DNA from: Chryseobacterium sp. T16E-39
GTDB taxonomy: Bacteria > Bacteroidota > Bacteroidia > Flavobacteriales > Weeksellaceae
DNA length: 64,000 nt
Direction of reading: 5' to 3'
NCBI RefSeq assembly: GCF_002216065.1
Contig: NZ_CP022282.1
Coordinates: forward strand, 3,410,001-3,474,000
Made by a program: the position numbers and the translations under genes. This document shows positions 1-6,774 of the stretch, in pieces. How positions within the stretch are numbered: the first letter of the stretch is position 1; every line of letters begins with the position of its first letter. The notes below the pieces were generated by a model. That model saw nothing but the letters and a program-made list of their open reading frames with translations, was not told the origin of the DNA and did no database searches.

Positions 1-765
1 TTCAGGAGTTTCTTTTGTTTCTTTTTGAGATTGGTGAAGCGGGAAGCTCTTTATGTATTCTCCCTGATGTCTCGTACATTTTATAGAGATTTTCTGAGGC
101 TTTTGTTCTGCCAGATTCATGACTCCGAAAGCATTCTTAAAGTGCTCCCTGAAGTTATAATTGTATTTTTCCCGAAACTTGGTTTTGCTTACATCCAGAT
201 AATTGATCCGGTCCAATCCAAAAGATTTTAATACTTTATCATTGGTATCTATAGCAATTAGGTACCAGCGGTCTTTAGATTCTTTTAACGCCAAAGGATG
301 TACTTTTCGCGAAGTCATCAATTTGTTTTTATAATTGTAGTGTTCAAATGAAACCACTCTTTTATTCCGAATGGCAAAAAATAAGTCGTAGAAATGATCT
401 ACTCCTGTAGGTTTTCGGGATTCGAAGAAAATGTAACCTGAAAAATCGGGATGTAAGTTTAAAGCATTACTTACCTGGAAAGATTCCAGAAGTTTTTGAT
501 TGTATTCATCCACTTCCATTGTCGGGCGGCTTTCGATATAATAACGGTTGTCGCCTTTCTTTTTATTATGAATAGAAAGGTTAAAAAGATCAGAAATCTC
601 GCGAATATCTCTCTGCAGTGTACGAATAGAATAACTTTTAATATCCGCATCCTGAAATTCAAAAGAATTTAATAGATAGTCCTCCAGCTGGGAATAGGTA
701 GCCGGAGCGCTTTCTAATTTTTTGATGATCAGAGCATATCGGGTAAGGTAAAAGTCTTTTTTCAT
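1..765 (-). CDS. WYL-domain transcriptional regulator (3' end beyond window)
   Basis: The reading frame is open from an ATG at 763-765 through the left edge, giving 255 residues of an incomplete protein. The first ~60 residues look like a winged HTH (the stretch around SIRTLQRDIREISDLF is typical of WYL regulators). The middle carries the signature RWYLIAID at about residues 160-170, followed by the GLDRI strand. WYL proteins are dimeric DNA-binding regulators that sense nucleic acids or other ligands; known examples include PafBC, DriD, BrxR and CapW. Its own promoter carries the dyad shared by the four neighbouring units, so it is the obvious candidate to bind that dyad and regulate itself. 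Whether it represses or activates cannot be read from sequence. The C-terminal part is not visible. Confidence 0.9.
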   Translation of the reverse strand, partial: MKKDFYLTRYALIIKKLESAPATYSQLEDYLLNSFEFQDADIKSYSIRTLQRDIREISDLFNLSIHNKKKGDNRYYIESRPTMEVDEYNQKLLESFQVSNALNLHPDFSGYIFFESRKPTGVDHFYDLFFAIRNKRVVSFEHYNYKNKLMTSRKVHPLALKESKDRWYLIAIDTNDKVLKSFGLDRINYLDVSKTKFREKYNYNFREHFKNAFGVMNLAEQKPQKISIKCTRHQGEYIKSFPLHQSQKETKETPE

Positions 766-783
766 GGGGTTATATTTCTGTAA

Positions 784-818
784 CAAATATAGAATCTTAC
801 TGCGACAAAACGTGTCGT
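784..818 (-). promoter_or_regulatory. Shared promoter/operator block, copy 1 (WYL gene)
   Basis: On the minus strand the dyad ACGACACGTTTTGTCGC (818-802) is followed after 10 bp by a -7 box TATATTTG (791-784). The arms CGACA and TGTCG are perfectly inverted around a 5-bp centre. The box ends 18 bp before the WYL start codon, which suggests autoregulation. Confidence 0.85.
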
Positions 819-867
819 GTTTTATTTTTGTGGATAAGTTTTATAATTGATTTAATTAATAAGTCCC

Positions 868-938
868 AGCTATCCAATAATTGTGAATGGGTGTTCAAAT
901 ACATTATGGAGTTAAAATTGATTAATTATCGGATAGCT
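868..938. repeat. Inverted repeat, possible hairpin
   Basis: AGCTATCCAATAATT (868-882) pairs with AATTATCGGATAGCT (924-938) at 14 of 15 positions across a 41-nt loop. It lies downstream of the acidic peptide gene and upstream of the WYL promoter. No T-tract follows, so an intrinsic terminator is not clear. It could be a 3'-end stem or a small structured RNA. Confidence 0.5.
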
Positions 939-963
939 ATAGAACTTGATTACTAACATGTGT

Positions 964-1137
964 TTATAAATAGATATCCCCTTCGAGGATTTCATTATCA
1001 AAATCTTCTTTGAAGAAGAGTTCAATGTCGTCGAGATAGTTTTCATAGTCTATCTCTACATTTTCGATATCACTCCACTCAATAGTGTAGAGATCTGTAT
1101 CGAAAATTATATCTGGATTGTGATTTGGTGTTTCCAT
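964..1137 (-). CDS. Small, highly acidic protein (57 aa)
   Basis: This is an unrecognised 57-residue ORF beginning METPNHNP and ending EGDIYL. Nineteen of its residues are Asp or Glu, against one Lys and no Arg, so it is extremely acidic. It has no signal peptide, membrane segment or cysteine. The ATG at 1135-1137 was chosen; the frame could extend to a TTG at 1200, but nothing supports that start. It has its own copy of the shared dyad/-7 block about 113 bp upstream, so it appears to be a separate unit of the WYL-linked regulon. Such composition is seen in DNA-mimic proteins and some regulators or antitoxins, but no function is assigned here. Confidence 0.6.
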   Translation of the reverse strand: METPNHNPDIIFDTDLYTIEWSDIENVEIDYENYLDDIELFFKEDFDNEILEGDIYL

Positions 1138-1250
1138 GTTTGGTGTTTTATGGGTTGAACATATTTCTGGCTGTCCAGCATTAATTAATGGTGAATTCAA
1201 TAGTTTTTAAAAGTTTTTAAAGATTGTCTTTTGTGTCTTGTTTTATATCT

Positions 1251-1285
1251 CAAAAGTAGGAACGAGGTGCGACAAAACTTGACGT
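1251..1285 (-). promoter_or_regulatory. Shared promoter/operator block, copy 2 (acidic peptide)
   Basis: On the minus strand the dyad ACGTCAAGTTTTGTCGC (1285-1269) is followed after 10 bp by TACTTTTG (1258-1251). It sits between the stop of the 185-aa gene (1324) and the acidic peptide, giving that gene its own promoter with a leader of about 110 nt. Confidence 0.85.
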
Positions 1286-1323
1286 ATAAAAAAAATAACT
1301 CAAAAAAATGAGTTATTTTAGTT

Positions 1324-1881
1324 TTAGGAAAAATCGTTGATATCTATCTCATCCCCGATCAATAGGATGATATCCATTTCCGAAAGCATTGATTTAAGCT
1401 TCACACCACCAATATTCAGATCCGGGTTTGAAAGGATATGCCACCATACTTTTTGAATAAAATCTTCAAAATTCATTTCTGAAGTATAATGTTGGGTTTT
1501 GGTTTGTGCCGTTAATGCTAATAATTGCTTTGTAATATCCCGGCATTCATTCATTTTTCCTTCATGAGGCAGCAAAACGTTGAGTACACAATTTTGTGCA
1601 TTATAAAGAAGGTTTGCTGCAATTTTCACTTGATTTTTCTTGCCATTAAATCCCCTTTCTTCACTGATCTTTCCTGCTAGTATATTAGCTCTAAAACCGG
1701 CTATTTCAGAAACCTCACTGATGTTATTATTGGAAAAGATTTCCTCTGCTGATTTTAACCATGAAAGTGTCTTTTCAACAAAAAAAGGATCTTTTTTTTC
1801 TAATGAAGAAACGATGCCCGGAAATTCCATCAGTTTTTCTTTTAGCTGGCTAACTAAAATAAATTGTGATTTTTTGACCAT
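1324..1881 (-). CDS. Hypothetical protein, third gene of DUF2589 operon
   Basis: This 185-residue protein is not recognised. It looks mostly helical and soluble, with no signal peptide or membrane segment, and has Trp-rich motifs (TLSWLKSAEEI, KVWWHILSNPD). It starts one base after the stop of the 227-aa gene, so the two are almost certainly co-transcribed and perhaps translationally coupled. Its place behind two DUF2589-type genes suggests a partner or chaperone role, but nothing in the sequence shows that directly. Confidence 0.8.
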   Translation of the reverse strand: MVKKSQFILVSQLKEKLMEFPGIVSSLEKKDPFFVEKTLSWLKSAEEIFSNNNISEVSEIAGFRANILAGKISEERGFNGKKNQVKIAANLLYNAQNCVLNVLLPHEGKMNECRDITKQLLALTAQTKTQHYTSEMNFEDFIQKVWWHILSNPDLNIGGVKLKSMLSEMDIILLIGDEIDINDFS

Positions 1882-1882
1882 A

Positions 1883-2566
1883 TTATTCAGGGATTAAAGT
1901 TTCTATAATATTTCCATTGATATCTTCATATCTTGACCATTCCATGCCTGCTTCGCTAACGCTCATTTTAGCATAAATCAAACACTTTACATCCAGCTCC
2001 ATGAGTTTGCTGGCTTCTACTATAATTTCATAATCTTCAGTTTTTTCAATCACCTTTCTTGCTTCACCAATCACTCTTTTTGAAATGCTTTGCTGAAAAA
2101 ATTCCGGGTTAGTCTGTTTCCATCTAAAATTGGGCAATGACTGACAGAATTCCCTCATGTATTGTGGAATAATTTCAAAATATTGTATTTGCGAATCTGT
2201 AATGGTAGTTGTATTCTCATCGCGGACTTTTTTAATAGCATCATTGTAGTAAACCTCCAGATCAATTATAAATGCCTTAAGACTTTGATCGCTTTTTATA
2301 TCCGAAGGATCATAATCTGTCTTTGCTACTTTGATCATCTCATCGTACATAAAATCCCTAAAGATCATGGGCGTGGAGTTTCCTGCAGTAGCGAAGGGAA
2401 TCGTTAAATCTACCGTTCCAACCTTCATTCGGGGAATAGAAAAATGTTTTAATAGATCATCCTGTGCATATTCTTTTGCAATCTGTACGGTTTGCATGTC
2501 AGCCATTTTTCTGGCAGAAGCGATTTCAGAGACGATACCTCCTAAGTATTCATTCAATTTTGGCAT
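1883..2566 (-). CDS. DUF2589-like protein
   Basis: A 227-residue protein beginning MPKLNEYLGGIVSEI. The N-terminal ~60 residues (LGGIVSEIASARKMADMQ, then AKEYAQDDLLKHFSIPRMKVG) look like the short form of the DUF2589 family, whose members often occur as neighbouring paralogues. The remaining ~150 residues are charged and helical. No signal peptide or transmembrane helix is visible. It is the second gene of a three-gene unit, 70 bp after the longer DUF2589 protein and 1 bp before the 185-aa gene. DUF2589 has no settled function that I know of; the family name rests on recalled sequence pattern. Confidence 0.75.
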   Translation of the reverse strand: MPKLNEYLGGIVSEIASARKMADMQTVQIAKEYAQDDLLKHFSIPRMKVGTVDLTIPFATAGNSTPMIFRDFMYDEMIKVAKTDYDPSDIKSDQSLKAFIIDLEVYYNDAIKKVRDENTTTITDSQIQYFEIIPQYMREFCQSLPNFRWKQTNPEFFQQSISKRVIGEARKVIEKTEDYEIIVEASKLMELDVKCLIYAKMSVSEAGMEWSRYEDINGNIIETLIPE

Positions 2567-2636
2567 GATAAGTTTTTTTAATTATAAAAGTGTTAAAAAT
2601 GGATGGCTGCCGAAGCAACCATCCGAATAATTAGGT

Positions 2637-3209
2637 TTAAGAGACTGGAGCAGCTTTAGCTACGATAGCATCTTCCAGCATATCCATAATTCTTGAAAGA
2701 CCAGCAGGTAATTCATCATTTACAGCTTTCACATGTACCCCTAAAGTATATGTTTTTTCTGTTGTAGATGTACTTGAATTGGTTTTCTTATAAGAAGCCG
2801 AAGCATTAAACTTCACTTTCCAAACTTTTCCACTTATAGAAGCACTTCCAGCAAATTCACTTGTAATAGCCTGAGTTTCTACTGAATTTAATTTCGCATT
2901 AAAGTCAATAGTCATCTCGTCAATTCTCAAGGCTGGAATAGTAAGCATTGAAAGAAAAGGAACCTGTAATGTAACAGTAGATTCTGTAACCGTATCATTT
3001 TCGCCAGGAACTGATTTTTTATATTTAAAATCTACATATCTAAGCTCTCCTGGAGCTGTAGCATGATTGGCTGGGTTAAAGCCTACTTCCTTGATGAAAT
3101 TTACTTGTGAAATCGAAGCGTCATGTTGAGCTTTAATAGCTGCCTGCATAGGCCCACCGATGTATACGCTGAAATCTAAACTGTTTAATTCTTGTACTAA
3201 ATTTGCCAT
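2637..3209 (-). CDS. DUF2589 domain-containing protein
   Basis: A 190-residue protein matching the family pattern in order: an N-terminal helix with GGPMQAAIKAQHDASISQV (about 18-36), the NFIKEVGF strand, then a beta-rich part with VPFLSMLTIPALRIDEMTIDFNAKL (about 84-108) and a Ser/Thr-rich stretch near 140-150. No signal peptide is present. It is the first gene of its operon (2637-3209, 1883-2566, 1324-1881), driven by shared-block copy 3 through an unusually long leader of about 207 nt. Its presumed co-regulation with a phospholipase and a wall peptidase is the only functional hint. Confidence 0.85.
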   Translation of the reverse strand: MANLVQELNSLDFSVYIGGPMQAAIKAQHDASISQVNFIKEVGFNPANHATAPGELRYVDFKYKKSVPGENDTVTESTVTLQVPFLSMLTIPALRIDEMTIDFNAKLNSVETQAITSEFAGSASISGKVWKVKFNASASYKKTNSSTSTTEKTYTLGVHVKAVNDELPAGLSRIMDMLEDAIVAKAAPVS

Positions 3210-3308
3210 AATTTTTGAAATTTAAAGGTTATTAATAATTGGTTAATAATATATAGTTGTGCTAGCAGACTATTATTCAATAATTCAATAAGGGTACTAT
3301 CTATCCTG

Positions 3309-3329
3309 TTCAGGTTTTTTAAACCTGAA
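3309..3329. repeat. Hairpin in the DUF2589 leader
   Basis: TTCAGGTTT and AAACCTGAA form a perfect 9-bp stem around a TTT loop. It lies in the roughly 207-nt leader between promoter copy 3 and the DUF2589 start codon. It may be an mRNA stability or attenuation element. Confidence 0.5.
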
Positions 3330-3416
3330 TATTTTAGAATGATTAAAATGATGTGGATATTTTAAGAGTGGGGCAAGGGTAGTTAGTTCTTGTTTCCCTG
3401 GTTGTTTTTGTTACTT

Positions 3417-3451
3417 CAAAGATAGTTTAACATGGCGCCAAAACTCGTCGT
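3417..3451 (-). promoter_or_regulatory. Shared promoter/operator block, copy 3 (DUF2589 operon)
   Basis: On the minus strand ACGACGAGTTTTGGCGC (3451-3435) precedes TATCTTTG (3424-3417) by 10 bp. The rest of the 3210-3565 gap holds the leader hairpin and the tandem hairpins behind the patatin gene. No additional ORF is convincing there. Confidence 0.8.
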
Positions 3452-3522
3452 ATTATAATTCTTCTGTAATTTTTATTGTCGTTAAATACTTTAAAAATAA
3501 CTTTAATCATGAACAATACCTT

Positions 3523-3570
3523 ATAAGCTTAAAAGCTTATTTCGGGCTAATATAAGCTTAAAAGCTTATA
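3523..3570 (-). terminator. Tandem hairpins at the end of the patatin gene
   Basis: Two near-identical palindromes built on ATAAGCTT-AA-AAGCTTAT lie at 3523-3540 and 3551-3570, 10 bp apart. The upstream one on the minus strand contains the patatin stop codon (3566-3568). They probably end that transcript before the DUF2589 promoter. There is no strong T-tract. Confidence 0.5.
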
Positions 3571-4603
3571 TTTTGTTTCGGATGAGTTTTTGCACAATTT
3601 GGTTAAGTGTTTCTCTGTTATCGTCAATATAACTTAATCCAGCCTGTATCAGATTTTCAATATTGGATCTTCTTACATTATCCATAGCTGGAGATGCATT
3701 TTTAAGGGACGGATTAATACGGTAATAATTCTTTTGGTTTCTCAATCCTAACGTCTGAAACATTTGGCAAAGCTGATAATCAACAGTTTCTGCGTTGGCA
3801 GACATCAGGATGTCAATTATTGGGGTTACCCACCCAATTTTTCCGGCTTTTTCTAATTTTTTAAAAGAATAACTTCTTGACTCAATTCCAGTTCCTATGG
3901 ATACCATGATCATATCATTTACCATTGGATGATTGGCTTTCTGGTGATTTTTCAATACTTCGGCGAAAGGTATTTTTCTTGCTTCAGCATAAGCACACAG
4001 TGCCGGATTATTCGCAAACATTCCACCATCAATAAGACTGAATAGCTGTCCATACATCGATTTGATCTGAACCGGACTGAAATAAGTAGGTGCTGCTGAG
4101 GTGGCCCGACAAACGTCTTTTACATAAAAATTATCGGTACTTAAGCTGGCTTCCCAGGAGTTGAAAAGTTTAGCTCTTCTGTTTTCTATATCGTAACTGG
4201 TAATAAGGCAGGGTTTTATAAGTTCTTTTAATTCAAGATGTCCAAAAAAGTCATTCAGGTTTTTTTCAAGAGCTTCCTGGGAGATTTTTTCATTAAGCAG
4301 TCCAAAAGGATTTACCAATTTCTCCCAAAATGACACCTGAAATATATCGCCACCTTTTTCAGCATATAATTCTAATCCTTTCTGGATAGAGTATTTTGCT
4401 TTTCGGTGTTCATCCGGGCATAGGATTATAGATGCAATAAGTCCTCCCGTGCTGCTTCCTGCTACCAAATCAAAATAATCTCCAAGCTTCGCTGTGGGCT
4501 TATCATAATATTGTAGCTGCTCTTCTATATAGCGTAAAATAATACAAGTTATAATACCTCGTATTCCGCCGCCGTCTAAAGAAAGAATGGTTGTCTTTTT
4601 CAT
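3566..4603 (-). CDS. Patatin-like phospholipase
   Basis: A 345-residue cytosolic-looking patatin. The oxyanion loop SLDGGGIRG lies at about residues 8-16, the nucleophile elbow GSSTG at about 49-53, and the catalytic Asp motif DGGMFANNP at about 193-201, so the Ser-Asp dyad is intact. These enzymes hydrolyse membrane phospholipids. Close relatives include the CBASS effector CapV, but no cyclase or other CBASS gene is in view. The gene has its own shared-block promoter with a leader of about 125 nt and sits between a wall peptidase and the DUF2589 operon. Without a signal peptide it would act from the inside on the inner membrane. Confidence 0.93.
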   Translation of the reverse strand: MKKTTILSLDGGGIRGIITCIILRYIEEQLQYYDKPTAKLGDYFDLVAGSSTGGLIASIILCPDEHRKAKYSIQKGLELYAEKGGDIFQVSFWEKLVNPFGLLNEKISQEALEKNLNDFFGHLELKELIKPCLITSYDIENRRAKLFNSWEASLSTDNFYVKDVCRATSAAPTYFSPVQIKSMYGQLFSLIDGGMFANNPALCAYAEARKIPFAEVLKNHQKANHPMVNDMIMVSIGTGIESRSYSFKKLEKAGKIGWVTPIIDILMSANAETVDYQLCQMFQTLGLRNQKNYYRINPSLKNASPAMDNVRRSNIENLIQAGLSYIDDNRETLNQIVQKLIRNKI

Positions 4604-4729
4604 GTGATAATATTAATTGTTAATAGGACACTTACAATCTTTAATAGCAAAACCCAATTGTCATTCTTTGGGATAAAACAATTTTTTTTATCATTCAAAT
4701 TTCATTGTTTTTGTTGTTTTCTTGTAAAG

Positions 4730-4764
4730 CAAAGGTAGGGCGAGGTAGCGACAGAACTTGTCGT
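4730..4764 (-). promoter_or_regulatory. Shared promoter/operator block, copy 4 (patatin)
   Basis: On the minus strand ACGACAAGTTCTGTCGC (4764-4748) precedes TACCTTTG (4737-4730) by 10 bp. The CGACA/TGTCG arms are perfectly inverted. It lies between the M15 peptidase stop and the patatin start. Confidence 0.85.
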
Positions 4765-4793
4765 ATTATAAATTGTTTTCAAAAAAAGGAGAA

Positions 4794-5294
4794 TTAAATT
4801 ACAATGTATCCGGCCTTATCTCTAGCCATTTTAAACAGCGTTCTCCAGCTCGTTTTAACCAGTCCTTTCTGGGTAAGCAAGCTCTTTTTTTCGAAGTGGG
4901 GAAGGTCTTTAAAGGTTTTCCAGTTTCCGCCCCAATCCCAGCCATATTTAGCGAAAATCTTTACACATTCATACCAATCAGCGACACCATCGTTATCCCA
5001 ATCTTTTGCGGTATCCCAGCTTGCTACTTTGCCATCTATCATTAAACAGATATCAACGGCTAATCCATAATTGTGGATACTTTGACCAGCTTTTGCATTG
5101 GTTACTTTTTTTCCTGTAGTAAGCCTTCCAATGGCATATAACTTCTCTTGCTCTTCAAATGATCGTAAGCCTTGAGTGATTCTAACTTTGGCTCTTCCGG
5201 TAAGCGCTTCATCACAATCTTTAATAATTTGTTTTACTTCTTCTCTCACCAAAGGGTGAAGCTGTTCTATTCTTTGTAAAGTTACTTTATCCAT
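4794..5294 (-). CDS. M15 family D-Ala-D-Ala carboxypeptidase/endolysin-like peptidase
   Basis: A 166-residue protein of the VanY/L-alanoyl-D-glutamate peptidase type. The zinc ligands are visible: His and Asp in SIHNYGLAVDI (about residues 91-101) and His in DLPHFEKK (about 131-138), after the conserved GLRSFEEQEKLYAIGR stretch. It is the size of a phage endolysin catalytic domain and, like these, lacks a signal peptide. It would therefore need a membrane lesion or a dedicated export route to reach peptidoglycan. It is the first gene of the regulon region, about 28 bp behind its own shared-block promoter. No obvious terminator follows, so read-through into the patatin gene is possible. Confidence 0.92.
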   Translation of the reverse strand: MDKVTLQRIEQLHPLVREEVKQIIKDCDEALTGRAKVRITQGLRSFEEQEKLYAIGRLTTGKKVTNAKAGQSIHNYGLAVDICLMIDGKVASWDTAKDWDNDGVADWYECVKIFAKYGWDWGGNWKTFKDLPHFEKKSLLTQKGLVKTSWRTLFKMARDKAGYIVI

Positions 5295-5322
5295 AATCTC
5301 GAATGTTTAGTATTTTAGAAAA

Positions 5323-5357
5323 CAAAAGTAGATGAGGGATACGCCAAAACTCGACGT
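5323..5357 (-). promoter_or_regulatory. Shared promoter/operator block, copy 5 (M15 peptidase)
   Basis: On the minus strand ACGTCGAGTTTTGGCGT (5357-5341) precedes TACTTTTG (5330-5323) by 10 bp. This is the most diverged copy, but all 11 positions that are invariant in the other four are kept. Confidence 0.75.
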
Positions 5358-5531
5358 GTTTCACTTAAAAATCCTGATTCTTTTAATTATGCTACTGCAT
5401 TAATTAATGAGCTTTCATACGTATTGTATACTATTTCTCTTGTAAAACAGGAATTAGCGTAAAGATTACTTAATCAAATTAATATTTTTGGAAATACCAG
5501 TTAAACAAATTAATTCTTTTCAAGAAAAAGT

Positions 5532-6134
5532 ATGCTTAATATTTTCAATGCCATCCACCGGGATATCAATTTAATGATCGATGAAAGCAAGATGAATACT
5601 GTAAAACCTTCTCTTGAAAGTATGATGGCCGTTTTTGCTAAAATAACAAAAGACGAACTTCCCAGAAATAGTATTCTTGTAAAGCCTGAAAGCGTAAGTG
5701 AGTATATTTATTTTATTGAAAAAGGGGCGGCAAGAGTTTTTTACTATAAAGACGAGAAAGATATAACAGATGGTTTTAAAGGGGAAAAAACACTTGTGGC
5801 TTCTGTATTTAGTTTTATACGTCAAAAGCCTGACAAAAGGGGAATTGAGCTTTTGGAGGATAGTGTTTTATGGAAAATGAACTATAAAGATCTGGAAGAG
5901 CTGACGGGTAAGTTTCCTGATCTCCAATATTTGTACAGAATGATCATGAGCAGCTTATTAATTACGACCCAAAACAGGCTTGACCGGATGCTTTTTCAAA
6001 CTGCAGAGGAACGGTATTCTGATTTTGTAAAATCCCATCCAAGAGCGAATGAACTTTTAACACTGGGAATGATTGCATCGTTTTTGGGAATTACCCAAGA
6101 AACATTGAGCAGAATACGATCAAAAAATAGGTAG
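5532..6134 (+). CDS. Crp/Fnr-type transcriptional regulator
   Basis: A 200-residue protein with an N-terminal cyclic-nucleotide-binding-like beta barrel (about 40-130, including SEYIYFIEKGAARVFYYKD) and a short C-terminal HTH (GMIASFLGITQETLSRIR at about 179-196). This is the usual layout of Bacteroidota Crp/Fnr-like proteins. The FNR-type cysteine cluster is absent, so oxygen sensing through Fe-S is unlikely. It stands alone on the plus strand, divergent from the M15 gene. The next gene converges on its 3' end. Confidence 0.9.
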   Translation: MLNIFNAIHRDINLMIDESKMNTVKPSLESMMAVFAKITKDELPRNSILVKPESVSEYIYFIEKGAARVFYYKDEKDITDGFKGEKTLVASVFSFIRQKPDKRGIELLEDSVLWKMNYKDLEELTGKFPDLQYLYRMIMSSLLITTQNRLDRMLFQTAEERYSDFVKSHPRANELLTLGMIASFLGITQETLSRIRSKNR

Positions 6135-6159
6135 AACAGAATAGAAAGAAAATAGATTG

Positions 6160-6770
6160 TTATTTTCTTTCATATTTCCAATTTCTTGCTTTCCCTTCCG
6201 CAATCCATTCCAATGCCTGGTCCATTCTTTTATTTCTGGTAGCTTCAGTTTTCGCTTCAGCGATCCAAAGGCTATATTCTTTTCTAAAAGAGGGAGAAGA
6301 TTTCTGGAAAACGTCAAGTGCTTTTTTATTGCTATAAAAGCCTTTTGAAAATCCTCAGGAACGGGTGTTTCTGTTTTGGAGACGGGAGCTTTTTTGATCT
6401 TGACGCCCATGTCAGTAAGATCCATGGCTTCTTTAATTGCTTTTTTCAGTTGTGCTTTTGATGGAAGATCTTCGATTTTTGTTATTTTGCCCAAACTGAA
6501 CATTGAATTTTTCTCGATGTCTTCCGTAATCTGCTGCATGGTTTTCATTTCTTTTTCCAGCCAGAAACCAAAAGTGCAATGCTGTTTGAAGGAAGCCATC
6601 GCACATAGATTTTTTCCTTTGTACAGGAAGTGAGGAAAACTCCACTTCATGGTTTCTTCTGCATCGGGACAAAACTCATGAACGGTTTCACGAATGTAAT
6701 GTAAAACAGGTTTTGCGAAATCCTGAGATTTTTCGATATATTCATCAATTTTACTGCTGTGTTTTTCCAT
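6160..6770 (-). pseudogene. YdeI/DUF1801-family protein, frameshifted
   Basis: The N-terminal part from the ATG at 6768-6770 is a DUF1801/YdeI-like protein (FCPDAEETMKWSFPHFLY, LCAMASFKQHCTFGFW). At a run of six T (6322-6327 on the plus strand) the frame leaves the family. The expected C-terminus (KALDVFQKSSPSFRKEYSLW..., ending ARNWKYERK) is intact one frame over and stops at 6160-6162. Adding one base to the run gives 203 residues, the normal size. As written, translation would run on to 6120 with an unrelated tail. The cause is a real frameshift, a phase-variable run or a sequencing error. The start chosen lies 4 bp after the stop of the upstream serine hydrolase; the earlier ATG at 6800 would overlap it. 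Confidence 0.8.
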
Positions 6771-6774
6771 GATC

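Noticed and set aside
25..231. Short plus-strand ORF in the left part of the window
   Set aside because: It lies wholly opposite the WYL regulator, whose frame shows clear family sequence; it is an antisense shadow.
3566..4603. Patatin gene as part of a CBASS system (CapV)
   Set aside because: No CD-NTase, E1/E2 or JAB gene is visible in the window, and the neighbours are DUF2589 and M15 genes. Genes left of position 1 cannot be seen.
4794..5294. M15 peptidase as evidence of a prophage
   Set aside because: No capsid, tail, integrase or packaging gene occurs nearby, and the gene has the same promoter block as the non-phage neighbours.
6661..6680. GACAAAAC sequence similar to the regulon dyad
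   Set aside because: It lies inside the YdeI-like coding region and lacks the second arm, the 10-bp spacing and the -7 box. The similar string near 10605 in pyrD was rejected for the same reasons.
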